A stretch of DNA of 54,541 bases from Nephromyces sp. MM_2019 (GCA_015657535.1 JADHZB010000589.1:1-54541), one strand, 5' to 3'; positions 14,137-27,029 are shown, numbered from the stretch's first letter. Notes: a model not told the origin generated them from the sequence alone. A program made the numbers and translations.

Positions 14137-16265
14137 ATGGGCTGTATAATTTGTGTACCAAATGACAATGTAAGTTTACGTGATGACACTTGATTCATCA
14201 GAGAATGTTATTAGATTTAGATAGTTAGCCACCTATAATACTGAATGTATACAGAGAATTAAAACCTTGAATACATAATTGGCATGCATCATAAGTTTTG
14301 TAAGAAAAATCCTCTATGGATAGGGTATATAAGAACTTTTCGATGGATGGAGTTTATAAACTTTTCTTGATAAATGCGGTTTATAAAATTTTCTTGATAT
14401 ATGCGGTTTATAAAATTTTCTTGATATATGCGGTTTACAAAAATTTCACTTATTGACAATTCAAATGACAACTTTTTACTTGTTTATTTTGGATGCATAC
14501 ATACAATTTGTATATATCATATACCAATCATTCACAACTCAACTATTTAAATAATTTCAATTTTTTTAACTGTCTTTCAGGTATATATTGTCGAAAAATG
14601 TGGAAGATATGACTCTATTGCTTATCCTGGAATAAGCTTTGTTACTCCATGTACTATTTTGTTGATATTTGATATCTAACACATTATCATAACAATTCCT
14701 TTTTACCACCTTTAAAACTTTTATTATGACTTGAATCTATTTGATTCCATGAAATTATTTCAAATATTATTAATAAATAACCTTCACGCATAAAGGGTTT
14801 TATTAAGATTTGATTAAAAATCAAATTTTGATACTAGAAAACTTTATGATATCTCGAAATGAAATTTCCCTTTGCTACTTAGGTATTACTACCACTAGCG
14901 CACTCTCAACAAGAATTCAAAAGCTAGATCTTAAAGTTGAAACAAAAACTAAGGATAATGTTTTTGTTAACATTGAAATTTGGATCCAATATTGCATCAA
15001 GATGGATAAGTTATACGAAGCCAATTATAAGCTGGACTCACCAACAAATCAAATTGGAAACTATGTATTTGACGTAGTTCGATCATCCGTTCCGTTACAA
15101 ACCCTTGATCAAGTTTTCGAAAGTAAGGATGACATTGCCCAAGCCGTTAGAAAACAACTAAAGAATACCATGGTTTGAAATACTTTAACATTGCATGCTT
15201 TACACTTTAACCCTAATTTTATTCCAAATTGTATACATAAAAGTAGTTTATTAGAATTTTCATCACCCAAAAAACTATGCTTAGATGGTATTTTTTTTTA
15301 ATTTTAAAAGACACAGGGCTTTGCTTGAATATTATAATAATATCAAATTTTCAGCTACCTATAAAGATCACTCAGATTACCTCACTATTAAATCTTTCCA
15401 ATGCTAAGGTTTATTCCTATATTGATTCAATAAATACAGGACAGCTTCGGGTATGACATTGTTAAAACATTGATTACGGATATTATACCTAATTCTAGGG
15501 TCATGGAAGCTATGAATGAAATAAATGCAAGCAAAAGAGATCGTCTTGCCGCTCAGGAACAAGCAGGTTTGTTTTAGGTTTTACTTGACAAAAAATACCA
15601 TAAACAATTTTAATCCAAACTTAGTTAATTAACTTTAGGTGATTTAGTTATTTTGAAATTTACTATTTCACCTAAAAAAAATTTATTTGTATCTATTTAT
15701 AATATTAACAGAGGCCGATAAGTTGCGTGCTGTTAAAATGGCTGAGGCCCAAGCAGAAGCTATGTTTTTACAGGTTTTGAAATTCAATTTACTATAGCAT
15801 CTTAAATCAATAAATTCCTTTTAATTTTCTGTATTAGATTATTCTCTTCAATTTTGAATTATTATCACTCTTTTGGATTTTATCCTTGATACTTTAGTTA
15901 ATTATTATTTTTATTATATACTGTTTTATTTACAGGGACAAGGTGTTGCACGACAAAGAAAAGCTATTCTTGATGGCTTACAGGAAAGTGTACAAGAGTT
16001 CTCACACGCATTAAAGGATATAAATCCTAGAGAAGCCCTCGATCTGGTGCTACTTACACAATACTTTGACACATTAAAGGCAAGCAATAAACTATAATAA
16101 CAAATTTCTATATATACTTGCAGCTATAACCTTCAAATTTTATTAAATTACCACAAATTTCAGGAACTTGGATCATCATCAAGCAAGCAAACAATTTTCA
16201 TTCCACACAACCCCGGATCGCTTTCCACACTTGCAAAGGAAATTAATGAAGGCATTCTTAATTGA
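14137..16265 (+). CDS. SPFH/prohibitin-family protein of the HIR (hypersensitive-induced-reaction) type
   Basis: HIR proteins are stomatin-like scaffolds that oligomerise on the cytoplasmic face of membranes. Seven exons: 14137-14169, 14581-14650, 14883-15172, 15440-15566, 15712-15773, 15936-16079 and 16164-16265; total 275 residues with all phases consistent. The N-terminus [10 protein letters not shown] has Gly-2 for myristoylation and nearby Cys for palmitoylation, as in plant HIR proteins. The SPFH core shows [27 protein letters not shown] and a long coiled coil ending [18 protein letters not shown], then the family C-terminus [10 protein letters not shown] and IFIPHNPG. Intron 6 begins GC, not GT (16080), and ends in TTTCAG at 16163; no GT is available nearby. 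Intron 1 holds a 27-bp tandem repeat. Family call is firm; the cellular role here is unknown. Confidence 0.92.
14310..14449. repeat. 27-bp tandem repeat in HIR intron 1
   Basis: About five copies, the last ones exact, of a unit like CTTGATATATGCGGTTTATA plus AAATTTT; unit starts at 14366, 14393 and 14420. It keeps an open frame on the minus strand because 27 is a multiple of three, but this is repeat structure, not a gene. Confidence 0.85.
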
Positions 16266-17718
16266 TAATGGTTCAAAGTACACGAAGAATGCTTTTTAAA
16301 ATCTTCTATGCTAAATTATCGCAATTTTATTTTATAGCCCTTTTATGAATTTGTAAATATATTTCTCCAAAAATTGGAGATGACAAAGCAACTAACAAAG
16401 TTTGTTTATTATATTATATATTACTAAAATATACTATTCAAGAAGTTCCCAACTTAATTTACTTGAAATTACCTATTTTTTAATTTTAAGCTTATATAAT
16501 GCTGAAAACTTTTTTCGAGATAAATGTGTTTTTTCCTATCTAAGTCTCGAGAATTAAATATCCAAAACAGTACCATGAACATGATATACCAATCTTGATT
16601 TGATTTAAATTAAAATTATAAAATTAATCAAATATTTGAAACAATTTTATTGATCAGTTAATAAGAGTTTCACTTGACTACTTATGTAACTTCTAATAAT
16701 AACTTATTGAGAGATCAATATACACTTTTCAAACGTATTTGTTGTGTTTAAAATTTTATAATCCAAGCTTCTTTATGTTTAATTTCCAGCACTTTAACTT
16801 ATGCTTTTAGATCTTCGAATCTTAGACTTTGGCGTAAAATCACTTTTACCATTGTTGGCCTTTTTTATAACATTTTGCTGCTTCATAAACTTCTCTTTTT
16901 TGGGTAATTTCTGTGTATTTTCAAATATGGTTGAATTGAAGCCTCTTGCAATATTAATTAAGTTTTGTTTTATAGAATTCATTATGAGTGAAAGAAATTG
17001 ACTTGATAAATGAGGCAGGGCAGATTAAGTAATTACCGAGAAATTTTTGATTCCTTTTAGAAAAGCATAAAGTAATTCATAAAAAATTCACAATATAGCC
17101 AAAATTAAAAATAGAAAACTTTCAAAGACCTTTAATAAAATAAGTTCCAGAATTATAATTTTTCTTAAATGATTTTGTTTAAAATATAGCAGTTAAAATT
17201 AAAGAAATTGTTGAAAGCTATTAATATAACTACAATTTAAGTTTCCTACTCTATGTATTCATTATTGTGTAAATTGTGCAAACTGGTTAGCTAAAAATTT
17301 TCGTTTTTTCTATTAGTACCAACCTGACACTAAGTTTAAGGGAAATGGGTTTAGCAACTTATGATAGATCAAAAATGATAAGTACAATATATTATATTAT
17401 TATATAATTTTATGGAGTTTTTATCTTTAAATAACTTTTCAATTAGTAGGTTCATTATTGTATAACGTATTGCTAATGATATATATTGTTATCGATTATA
17501 CCTATGATAAGGAAATAAGTCTCCTGTTGACCCAAATAATTATTTTGAAACTATTAGTTTTGCATCTAAAGAAAGAAATTTAATAACTTGTTAAGATTTG
17601 CTAAGATTATTATTTATTTGGGATCATGAACTAAAAAATAATTTAATAAAACAGCTAAATTCTTATTAGTTTCAACATTTTTATCCCGATTTACAGAAAT
17701 ACTATTATAAATATAAAC
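16266..17718. other. Intergenic, HIR 3' side to the four-TM gene
   Basis: AT-rich, mostly stop-dense. The only candidate gene is the short minus-strand frame at 16794-16982, listed separately. The remainder should hold the HIR 3' UTR and the promoter of the gene at 17719. Confidence 0.5.
16794..16982 (-). CDS. Possible small basic protein, unrecognised
   Basis: A 62-codon frame with a true ATG, very rich in Lys, Asn and Ser, ending PKSKIRRSKSIS, reminiscent of small nucleolar or ribosome-associated proteins in composition only. No domain was recognised and no flanking exon could be joined. It could be a chance frame in AT-rich DNA; expression data would decide. Confidence 0.3.
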   Translation of the reverse strand: MNSIKQNLINIARGFNSTIFENTQKLPKKEKFMKQQNVIKKANNGKSDFTPKSKIRRSKSIS

Positions 17719-18718
17719 ATGTTACAAGCTTCAAAAGCTAATCTTGTTACACATTTTACGTCCAAAAGTTTAGAAATACGACAACATGAACTAAATTATT
17801 GGTTAAATGTGTTTAAAAAATTTGCTATTCTCTCTGCGTTTTTGGGTGGTTTTGCCTCAACTGTTTTATTAAAAGGTCACAAATTAGACGCAAGTGAATC
17901 ATTTTCCTTAATATATATTTTGGCTACTACAGGAGCTCTTGGCTTCAATCTAGTTTTGTTAACAATATCAATAATGTGTTCTTTATGGGCCCCTGGTAAA
18001 GCACTAACTGGGCAAGGACAAGATGCTTATCAGATTGTAGGTATTATTACTTTGTACAAAAATTAGTGAGCTTAAAACTTTTATTTTCTAAAATATTATG
18101 GCATAGTCATAAAAGCAATGGCATAGATTTTCTATATAGTAATCACTACATAACAAATCGATCATAGTTAAAATTTAAATAACTCAAGAAATTACTTCTT
18201 ATGATCACTTTAAAAGCTTTGACATTAAGCATATTTTAACTTGAAATAGATATGTTTTGATGAAAAACTAAATACTGAAAGTTTTTAATCATATATGTAC
18301 CAAAGTGTGCTTCAATTGATAAAGAATTTTTGTTATAATTCAATTACGGAAATAAAATATTTAGCTCAAGAATTTATTGTGATTTTATCAGGTAATAGAA
18401 TTAATGGAAAGAATGTATGGAGTTTCAATCTTACTCTTCAAGGGAGGTCTATTCCTATACCTTATAACAACTTTAATGTTTTCTATGTGCTTATTCAAAT
18501 TCACAAGCTTCTTAATCATTCTCGCTACTGGGATGGTTTTTGCCTATTTTATTTTCCGGCATAGTCTTTCTTTAATAAGGAAATTTAGTGTCGATAGTTT
18601 CATTTCAGGGGCATTGCGGGGAAATAGGATTAATAACATTGGTGAAGAGTTGTCGTCATCAAAAGATCCGACTCTAAAAGGCTCTACTTTTAATTTGGAG
18701 TTTAGCAACTTTATTTAA
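17719..18718 (+). CDS. Four-TM membrane protein, ORAI-like in layout
   Basis: Two exons, 17719-18036 and 18392-18718 (phase 0 join; donor ATT|GTAGGT, acceptor TTATCAG), giving about 214 residues. The N-terminus MLQASKANLVTHFTSKSLEIR is followed by four hydrophobic segments: about residues 33-50, 60-88, 120-140 and 145-165. Between TM2 and TM3 is a conserved-looking loop WAPGKALTGQGQDAY then IELMERMYG. A polar, Ser-rich tail of about 45 residues follows. The order of a SKA-type amphipathic start, four TMs and a Glu/Arg-rich TM2-TM3 loop resembles ORAI calcium channels, but the canonical TM1 Glu selectivity filter is not evident, so this is only a suggestion. It may belong to a lineage-specific family of protist four-TM proteins. 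Confidence 0.65.
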
Positions 18719-20559
18719 AAAACAGGAGATTACCCTCTCGGCATGATATTCATTTTCACTTATTTATGGGATATTGTACACAATAAGTTATCAAGTATAA
18801 AAAAATGCTTAAGCTCATTGAGCAGTCTTTCTAATGCAACACTCAAGTTGTGCAATTTGTGCATGAGTACAAAAATTTTATATTTTAAACCAAAAACATG
18901 CTAATTGTAATTATGGTGCATAATTTGATGTGTTGAGATTAACAAGTTTTAACATTAATTACAATGAAATAAGTCAATTATGATTGAATTTTGATTAAAG
19001 AAACTCTTTCTAAAACTTTAAAGTTAACATAAATAAGTTTTGGGTAGTTGTATAAACTACATAAGCAACTAAATTATCCTTTTTGAAGAAAAATTTGCAA
19101 ACACCCAAAGAAGTTTTACATAAGCAAACACATATATAACTTATAATCAATGTCACCCTCCTAACTCAATTCACAAGGTAACTAGAATTCGATTATTAAG
19201 GATCGGGTGATATTGTCTCGCTTTGCAATTATAAACAAAATTCCTTGTATATGTACAGTGGAATGATTGATTTCCTATATTTTATTGCACACAAAATCCA
19301 TTATTTCCTGATAATAATTGAGCTGTTTTTGTTCTAATTTTATTCGAATTTATATTCCCAGTCTGAATACTTTACACATTTAGGTATCCTACCTTAATCA
19401 TGGCTAATAATATATAATCGCTAATAATACATAATGGCTAAATATTTGATATATTCAAGCTTGACACACACACGCACTCCATAAAGTTTTATCTGACAAA
19501 TCTAATCAAAACTTGTGTTTTTTATTTTATGTTTACTTATAATACTACCTACCAACGAACTAGAGCTGAGGGTGAATTAGATCGTGCAAAGGCACCACTG
19601 CGTTAGTGGTTTAAATAATATCACTAGTTAAAAAGTAATCAGCAGTAGTAGGTATATCTCTTCATACTGAACGAATTAAAACCTCTACAGTATAAACTGC
19701 AACAGTTTTAACAATTCTGTTGATCAAACAGTAATTATTAATTGACATTTTTGATATAGAACGATTAGACTTTAAACATATCAGCACATACACAATAGAC
19801 CACTTAAGCACTACAACCAGGGAATTCGAATTTTTGGTAGTGGTATAAAAATATCATTACACACCACAACAGAGCTAGCAACTAATATAGAATAAATGAC
19901 GATTTACTTCTTCAATGCTTCACTGTTTGTAACAATACAAAACATTCATTCAGTATAAAACAAGGAGAGTAAGAATATTGTAATAAGGTGTATAATATTA
20001 TCTTTTATAATGCCTCTTCTTAAATTTTTCCAATAAAACCCATTTTAATGGATAGAAACAGATAATAAGAGTTCACGCTATTAAATTATGTCTAACACAC
20101 TAAATAATACTCGAATTAAATTAAATCTGATCTCATGAACAAGTGGGTTTACACTTTTCTACAAAACTATAAAGCTTATGACATTATTATTTTTTATTTT
20201 CAAAAGCTTCTTCAATTAAAAATGTAATGAGATCCATTTCAAGCGCAAACTGCATTATAAAAACATTCAATAATTTTTCCTGCATATCATATATATATTT
20301 ATAAGTCAAACTCACTAGGCCTCTCATATCGCATACCTCAATACAATTTTACAAAGAAGCTCAGACATCACGTGTTAGACATAGTTAGATCCCTATAATG
20401 GTTTCATCTGGAATAAGACTCCAGAGAAACTACTAAAATGCACTATTCTTATCTCCATACCTCTTGGCACATTAACAAACCAGAATTAATACAAAATTAA
20501 CTTTGCACTGTAAACTGATTTGCACACTCAAATCATATAGGCATCTACCATTTTTCAAT
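18719..20559. other. Intergenic, about 1.8 kb
   Basis: No exon recognised on either strand. Around 19585-19615 there is a short GC-richer stretch with an ACCAC/GTGGT hairpin, not matched to any known RNA family. The 3' part should carry the promoter of the RING gene. Confidence 0.5.
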
Positions 20560-23475
20560 ATGGCTGTGACAGGGTTTAGTACTGACCCTAAGATTGGTGT
20601 GAATGGGAGTAACGTTAACAATACCATGCTACCGACATTTCCACTGACAAAAAATAACATTTTCCCCCAAAGTACACCACATATTTCGTTAACACCTTTT
20701 AATACTATGGAAAATAACAAAATTTTACATCATTCTATTAATTACACCAGAGAGGATCCGAGTAGTAAGTGTCTATACATTGGAGATGATTCCTTTTCTA
20801 AATACTTTGGAACATACCATATCTTCCTCACTTATTGCGATAACAATCAATTTCTGTAACTTGGTGAATATCATGTTTAAACAAGAATTTCATTTTGTCT
20901 GATTTTTTAAAATTATATCTTAAAAATGATTTGCTGCAAATTCTTTATCCTAAATTTAATTTATAAATTTTTGTTTTGAATCACTCGAGTTATGATCTCA
21001 ACCTCAACAACAGATTCAGATAATACTGCAGTTAAAAGTCCAATAAATCCAATCCCAAATGGAACTTTACACAATCACAATCAACCAAGCCCTGGTTAGC
21101 AATACACAATAGATGTTTAAGAATTAAATTATATATTTACTGAAGCCCTCTCAAATATTATCCACATATTATAAAATTGAAATGAAATAAATTTATGTTA
21201 TTTATTACTCCCTGACAGAAATTTCAAAACCTAGTTGCAGTAGCTCCCCTTCAAGGTAATTCTATTCTATTTTATGTTTAAATTAAGACAATTTATTTGA
21301 TCATGAATCTAGGCACGCAAAGGAAAGATCACTTTTACATTCTATCATAAGTCTGATTGAAAAATTAAAGATTAGTGTAATAAATGAATTAGCTGATTGC
21401 AATTCCATTGAAGATTCTGCTAAAGAGGTATATGTTACATATTTATATTTTAGATAAAAATCCTGTCGATAAGAAGAAACATTTATGCTATATTTACACT
21501 ATTTTACTGAACTCTATCTAACTTTAATATACATTAATCTAGATATAGTTTTCTTCATCTTACACTAGCTATTTTTACATTTTTATCTTAACTCATAATT
21601 ATAAAAGCTAGTTAGTAGTGGTTGTAAGTATTATATATATCTTATACACTCTTCGAAGGCTGAACAAACCTTACATGAACTCTTCACTCATCAACAAGAA
21701 GCTAATTTGAAATTACAATCTTGCGCTGAGCAATTACAAATTATAAATGAAAAACATAGGATTTATACGGTAAATTTGAATACAATTATATAATGACCTG
21801 ATCAAAAGTCTTTGTGTATAATTTGAATTTAGGCAGATCAAATAGCAGAATCAGAAAATAATGTTCTAGAAGAAGTTCTAGAAAAACTCACAATAGGTTA
21901 GTTTAGTCCTAAATACAAAGTTTTTTAATTCGATGATTATTTTTTATTTAATAGGTCTCCAGACAGCAACGATTGCATTATATCATTCTCCAAAAGAAAA
22001 ACCGAAGCAACAACCTATAAAGAACAGCCTTAAAAAGTCTGTTTCACAAAATCTTAAACCACTAGAAGTAATTTTTATTTACAATATGATTATCTTAAAT
22101 TATTTATGAGATCCTAAAATATCTTTATAATTGATTTAAAACTTGTCAAATTTCTTTTCAGGAATTTAAAAATTTGATCCCATTAGGAGTATCACCCGTC
22201 ACAGGAGATTCTTCTGAAATTTGTTCTCAAATTATTGAGAAATTACAGGTTGATTTGGCAGATCTTAACAATTTTACTTTAGTTATAATTTATAGAAATT
22301 GAGATGGAGTAAATTAATGCATTGTTTTAATCAAGACCTAAATATATTAATTTTAGATAATTTATTGAATATTATGAAGAAACTTAACTTTTAAATATTA
22401 AAATACTTACCCATATATACCTTATGCTTCAGGTATTACGGTCCTATCAAATGGAAAATGTTGAAAGAATGAAGAGACATCATATCAATACTAAAGAAAC
22501 TCAGGTAACTACACAAAAGAAATCTCAGAGCAATGATATTCTTTTTTCTAATGCTTTGTTATAAATAACTTTTTGTAGAGGCAAGCAACTGTGCAAAAAA
22601 ATGAATACAAAGAAACTATTGAGAAATTCAAGATGTTTGAAAGACAACTAAAAGACAAAAAGAGCTTGGTATGCTTAAATAAAATCTAATTTTTCAGCAT
22701 ATAACTAACAAATATTTGAATAAATTAATCACTTTAAAAGTTAACATATTTAATAAGCAGTCCCTTTTAGATTTTAGTCTTGTCATTTTAATTTTAAAGT
22801 CATTTCACCGACTATCTTATGATCAAGTATTATCTAGAAAGTCTTTTAAATATTTCAGGTTGAGCATCTCAGTGGAGAAGGAGAATATAGCAATTTAAGT
22901 GCTACATATCTTCAAGAACTTTGTAGAATTATAAATAAAGCTTCTCGTAAAATTGTGACAGAACTTGCTCTTAGAGATATACGTGTCAGAAGTAAGTACA
23001 TTCTAATTTATAATATGTTAAGCTCCTCCATATAATTTTTTATTTTCCATTTATTAGATGCCCAATCCAATATAACAACTAGCCATATCGATAAGGAAAA
23101 TTGTTTAGTATGTTTTGAAAGGAAATGGTCAGTTAACTAACTCTCTTTCGACGATAATGATAATATTTAGGAAATTCAATCAAGATCATTATACTGTTTA
23201 ACAAATTATATATATGCAAAATTCTCTTATGTAAAATCCCATTGAATCTTTGACTTTCTATCTTAGCTTATACATTCATTCATTATTTATGAAGCTAAAT
23301 CTTACCCATGTTATGAAATTTCAAATCTATTTCCTTTTTTACATCTTAATAAAATAGGAACACTACTTTGTCACCATGTGGTCATTTACTATGTAACGAA
23401 TGCAGCGAGAGATTAAATTTTTGCCCTCAATGCCGAGCCAAAATAGAATCTAGGCAGAAATGTTTTCAACCATAA
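20560..23475 (+). CDS. Coiled-coil protein with C-terminal RING-HC finger (probable E3 ubiquitin ligase)
   Basis: RING fingers bind an E2 and pass ubiquitin to substrates. ATG at 20560. About 13 exons, including 20560-20764, 21014-21094, 21223-21254, 21313-21427, a series of short coiled-coil exons between 21660 and 22670, 22859-22991, 23059-23129 and 23358-23475; about 435 residues. The first 110 residues are Asn/Pro/Ser-rich and probably unstructured. A Lys/Glu/Gln-rich heptad region covers the middle. The last 50 residues form a C3HC4 RING: CLVCFERKW, then LSPCGHLLCNEC, then FCPQCR, ending a few residues before the stop, the arrangement seen in XIAP/MDM2-type E3s that dimerise through the RING tail. 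Substrate unknown. The RING assignment is firm; short exon ends are read by eye. Confidence 0.85.
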
Positions 23476-25418
23476 ATAACTATATATGAATATATTAACT
23501 GTTTATCAACTTCGGTGAAAGGACCGAGAGCGATTGGTACCTTATAAAATACTTTTATTTTTGAACAAGGTAGTATAGGAACCATAATAAAATGTTATAT
23601 GATATATAAACTACCATAACTTTCGAGAAAAAAAACGTCTTATAGTCGTGAGTATGTTATCAACTCACTAATTATTACTAGTTGATGCTCTTCTCTCCAA
23701 CCCTGATACTCATCTCGAAGCAATTCATTTTTCTCTTTGTATTTATAATTATACTTTGGGGGGTTGTACCAGTTCACTAAATCTCTAAATCACCAACTTA
23801 TTTAGAAATGAGCCTAATGATTTTTGCGTATACAGTTATCCAGACAGTTAGATAAACATTCAACAAATTCTTGAGAAGAAAAATTTTTATATCTTATCTG
23901 CTGCTTATTTATTATATAAGTTTTATTTTATATCATATTTATTTAAATGGAAAATACGCTATTTGACCCGAATATAATTAATCAATCATCAATGATTAAA
24001 TGCCTGTTTTTACGTCTTGTCTTATAATAACTCCTGCTCACTTTTAATTTGGGGAATTTTTCTGTTCTTTAAAAATTTGTAATTTTGACCATTTTTTTAT
24101 TATCCATGTGTAATCAAACATTTCCTGAAATTGAGTTAATTTATCGACTTGAATTATTTGCTTATTATGATAAAAAAATATATAGACTGTCATACTATAC
24201 ATCAAATATTATCCATAGATCCTTAACAAAATCTGCAAGTTGATAAACACTAAAATAACACATTAATTATTTAGTAATCCACTATTAAATTATAAAATAG
24301 CTAAGTCCTAACTTGCAATTAATATCACAGTTTTTATAACTAAATTGATTAGTTGAATCAAAGCATAGATAAATTAGACTATTATATTTAAATTAGAGCA
24401 ATTTTAATTAACAAGTTTTGTGCTTAGAAATTTAGTTCATAGGTAAACTTTATGTTACTTTGGGTCATATTGATCAGACAATGAGTATAGTATTTATCTG
24501 AACTTAATTACAGCTAACTTGAAGTGTTTCATGTTATAAAAACAAGTTAAATGTATTGATTGATTTATCAAATTCTACTATAACTATTGCTTTTTATTTA
24601 TGACTTTGAAGATCAGTTGCATCGTGTGACTTTACATCTCATATGCTTATATTTATATTAATCAAAATCCTACCCTATGAAAATCAAAATAAATGTTTTG
24701 GTTTTAGGTATAGATTTTTAGAGCAATATTTTATTTTAAACTTGCTACACAATATAGGATCACAGACTTAAACAATGTATGTTTCTTATGCTATCTAAAA
24801 TATTAACACTTTTACAAAGATACCAACAAAACCTTCATTAACAACATAAAGTCAAAAAATTATCACATTAAATTAGCATATGATTTGCACTACATGCTTC
24901 CAAGTTGATTATAGCTAAACACCCTTGAAAATTATCTATCTCGAGAAATGGACTATAATTACTTCACAGTTGGTTATAATTATCACGCTGGTTTATATAT
25001 ATATATATATATATAAACTAGTCACTTATTAAGAATTTAGATGCTATCGCATTAGGAATCAAGTTTCTCTAATATCCAGAATAAAATATTTATATCTATA
25101 TATGAGAGAAGATCTAATAAGGCCCCAAAACTTGATTTTATGACTTTGCTAAGCTGAATAGCATCATTCTCTTTACCCCTATAAACGAAAGACTATATTC
25201 ACAGCTACATGTATTTATGTCTTAAACTTATATAACCATCATAAGGGTTTTTAGTAAGCTAGGCTGGAATTCACAAGGCATTTAGTGATCGCCTATATTG
25301 AAAATTAAAGGTGGCCAATGCTAGAGCTCTTCCCTAAACTCTTTAGCTAGCCAATATCATCATTCTTAAAGTAAAATAGACTATTCTTCATAACCTTACA
25401 AGGATAACAATATCCGAT
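23476..25418. other. Intergenic, about 1.9 kb
   Basis: No gene recognised on either strand. One TA microsatellite at 24997-25015. Strongly AT-rich with frequent stops in all frames. The right end holds the promoter of the uL23m gene. Confidence 0.55.
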
Positions 25419-27029
25419 ATGATGTTTCTCTCCAATCTGTGTTTCGGACCACCTAAAAACCCGAGGTAACTTGAATTAATCTCAATATTCATTTATAGCT
25501 ACTTTTAATAATTAAACTTAGTGAAATTTAGTCACTATCTGAAAACTCATCTAAACTAGGATAATACTGGAGGGATTATTTGTAAGATATTACTAAAATA
25601 GAATTTACAAATCTATGACGATGAATTGATATGAGAGCTCCGCTCCAATGTATATGAGATAAAACTGCAATTTATAAAACCTTTAAACCTCCCTTAATTG
25701 CACTAATCTTTTCTCCAATATAGCAATATTACTTAGAGGAATAATCTTAATAGATATCTAGATAAACTAGAATCTATTTGAAAATAATAACAATATTTAT
25801 AACGGTTTTTTAACACAAATAATTCCCCACTAATTTTCCACAGAAATGTATTTTTCCCATGGCAAATTTTGAGCATTCACCAATCTGGAGCTTTTTTGGA
25901 GAAAAATAGGTTGGCATTGAAGGTACCAATTAATTTAACTAAACTCGAAATCAGAGAATATTTACGTAAAATATATGGTGCCCGAGTAATCAAGGTTAAC
26001 ACATTAATTAAAATACCAAGGATACTGAGAAATTTCAGCAATCCAAAAGGTAATTAATGAAATTTATAACCATGCATAAACATTTTTGATAGCCTACCTT
26101 ATTTGAAAGCAAATATGATTTCAACAGAAAATGCATTTGAACTTTCAAATAAACTTTCTCTACTTGAAACTCTGAAATTCGGTTTTCATCGGATAACTCT
26201 ATAAAATACCTTCGTCCCTTTTTCAGCAAACTTGTAATTCAAACTTATTTTTTAAAAATTATTGCTGATAAATCAATTAATGGATTATTTTGAGACTGAT
26301 TGCCAGCTTTCATAAGTTATATCTCTTTAACATTTTGTACATAGCGAATTATTATCGAAATGGACCCATGTATAAAAAAGCCATTATAACATTAGAAGAT
26401 TCTATACCAAATGAGGTGAAAATGATCCAATCAGCAAAAAACATCGGTCGAAACCCTGCTATTACGAAAAAGAATATTTCTTATGGTGTCAAAACGGACA
26501 TGAAAACACGCACACCCCGTCAGGCCTTATGGTCTATGGGAATTTCACAAAACTCTTGGAAGCAACCAATACCTAACCTTTTGGCGGGTAGATTTATTAG
26601 CTTATCTAAAACATAGATTATACACTACAAAGAGCATATTACTTGATTTAATTATATTATCAAGTTATAACATACTATTTTTTTAGCTTCCACATCCAAT
26701 AAATTATGACTAATTAATTAAAATCTTTGAACCATTTTCATAAATAACAACAGGCCTCCTAGAACATATTCTTAGCTTTTTGTATAAAAAGTTAAAATAT
26801 CAATGAACATCTGTAAATTTACTCATTTAGAGCTCGCATAATCATTCATTACACACTTATTACTAACTTAGGAGACGACTGGAACCTTGATCCCAAATTA
26901 GAAATAGATGAGAATTACACTCAAATGAGACCTGATCCATCTCTGCCTTTTATGCATACTGGTGTGTCTGGAACTTCAAGAAAACCTGACCATGTTCCAC
27001 CTCAATTTCAGCCTCAGGTTAGCTCTTAA
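25419..27029 (+). CDS. Mitochondrial large-subunit ribosomal protein uL23m
   Basis: Component of the mitoribosome large subunit at the exit-tunnel rim. Exons: 25419-25465, 25844-26049, 26345-26587 and 26872 onward, with phases 2, 1 and 1 joining cleanly. The small first exon (MMFLSNLCFGPPKNPR) was found from the phase needed and gives NVFFPWQILSI, like the start of animal MRPL23. The core is LALKVPINLTKLEIREYLRKIYGARVIKVNT, an uL23 signature (shown here in pieces: LALKVPINLTK, IREYLRKIYG, VIKVNT). A C-terminal extension carries TPRQALWSMG and PIPNLLAG, then an acidic and Pro-rich end. The frame runs to a stop at 27027-27029; alternatively CAG|GTTAGC at 27017 is a donor to an exon not identified. 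Mitochondrial rather than cytosolic from the shape of the core and the extensions. Confidence 0.82.

Noticed and set aside
14289..14471. Minus-strand frame with repeated NRIYQENFI units
   Set aside because: Produced by the 27-bp intronic repeat, whose length is a multiple of three; it lies in a plus-strand intron.
19585..19615. Possible tRNA or small RNA around an ACCAC/GTGGT hairpin
   Set aside because: No A and B boxes, cloverleaf or known snRNA motif could be found.
20472..20720. Minus-strand frame of 82 codons
   Set aside because: Overlaps the first exon of the RING gene, which has in-phase splice partners; no start context or domain.
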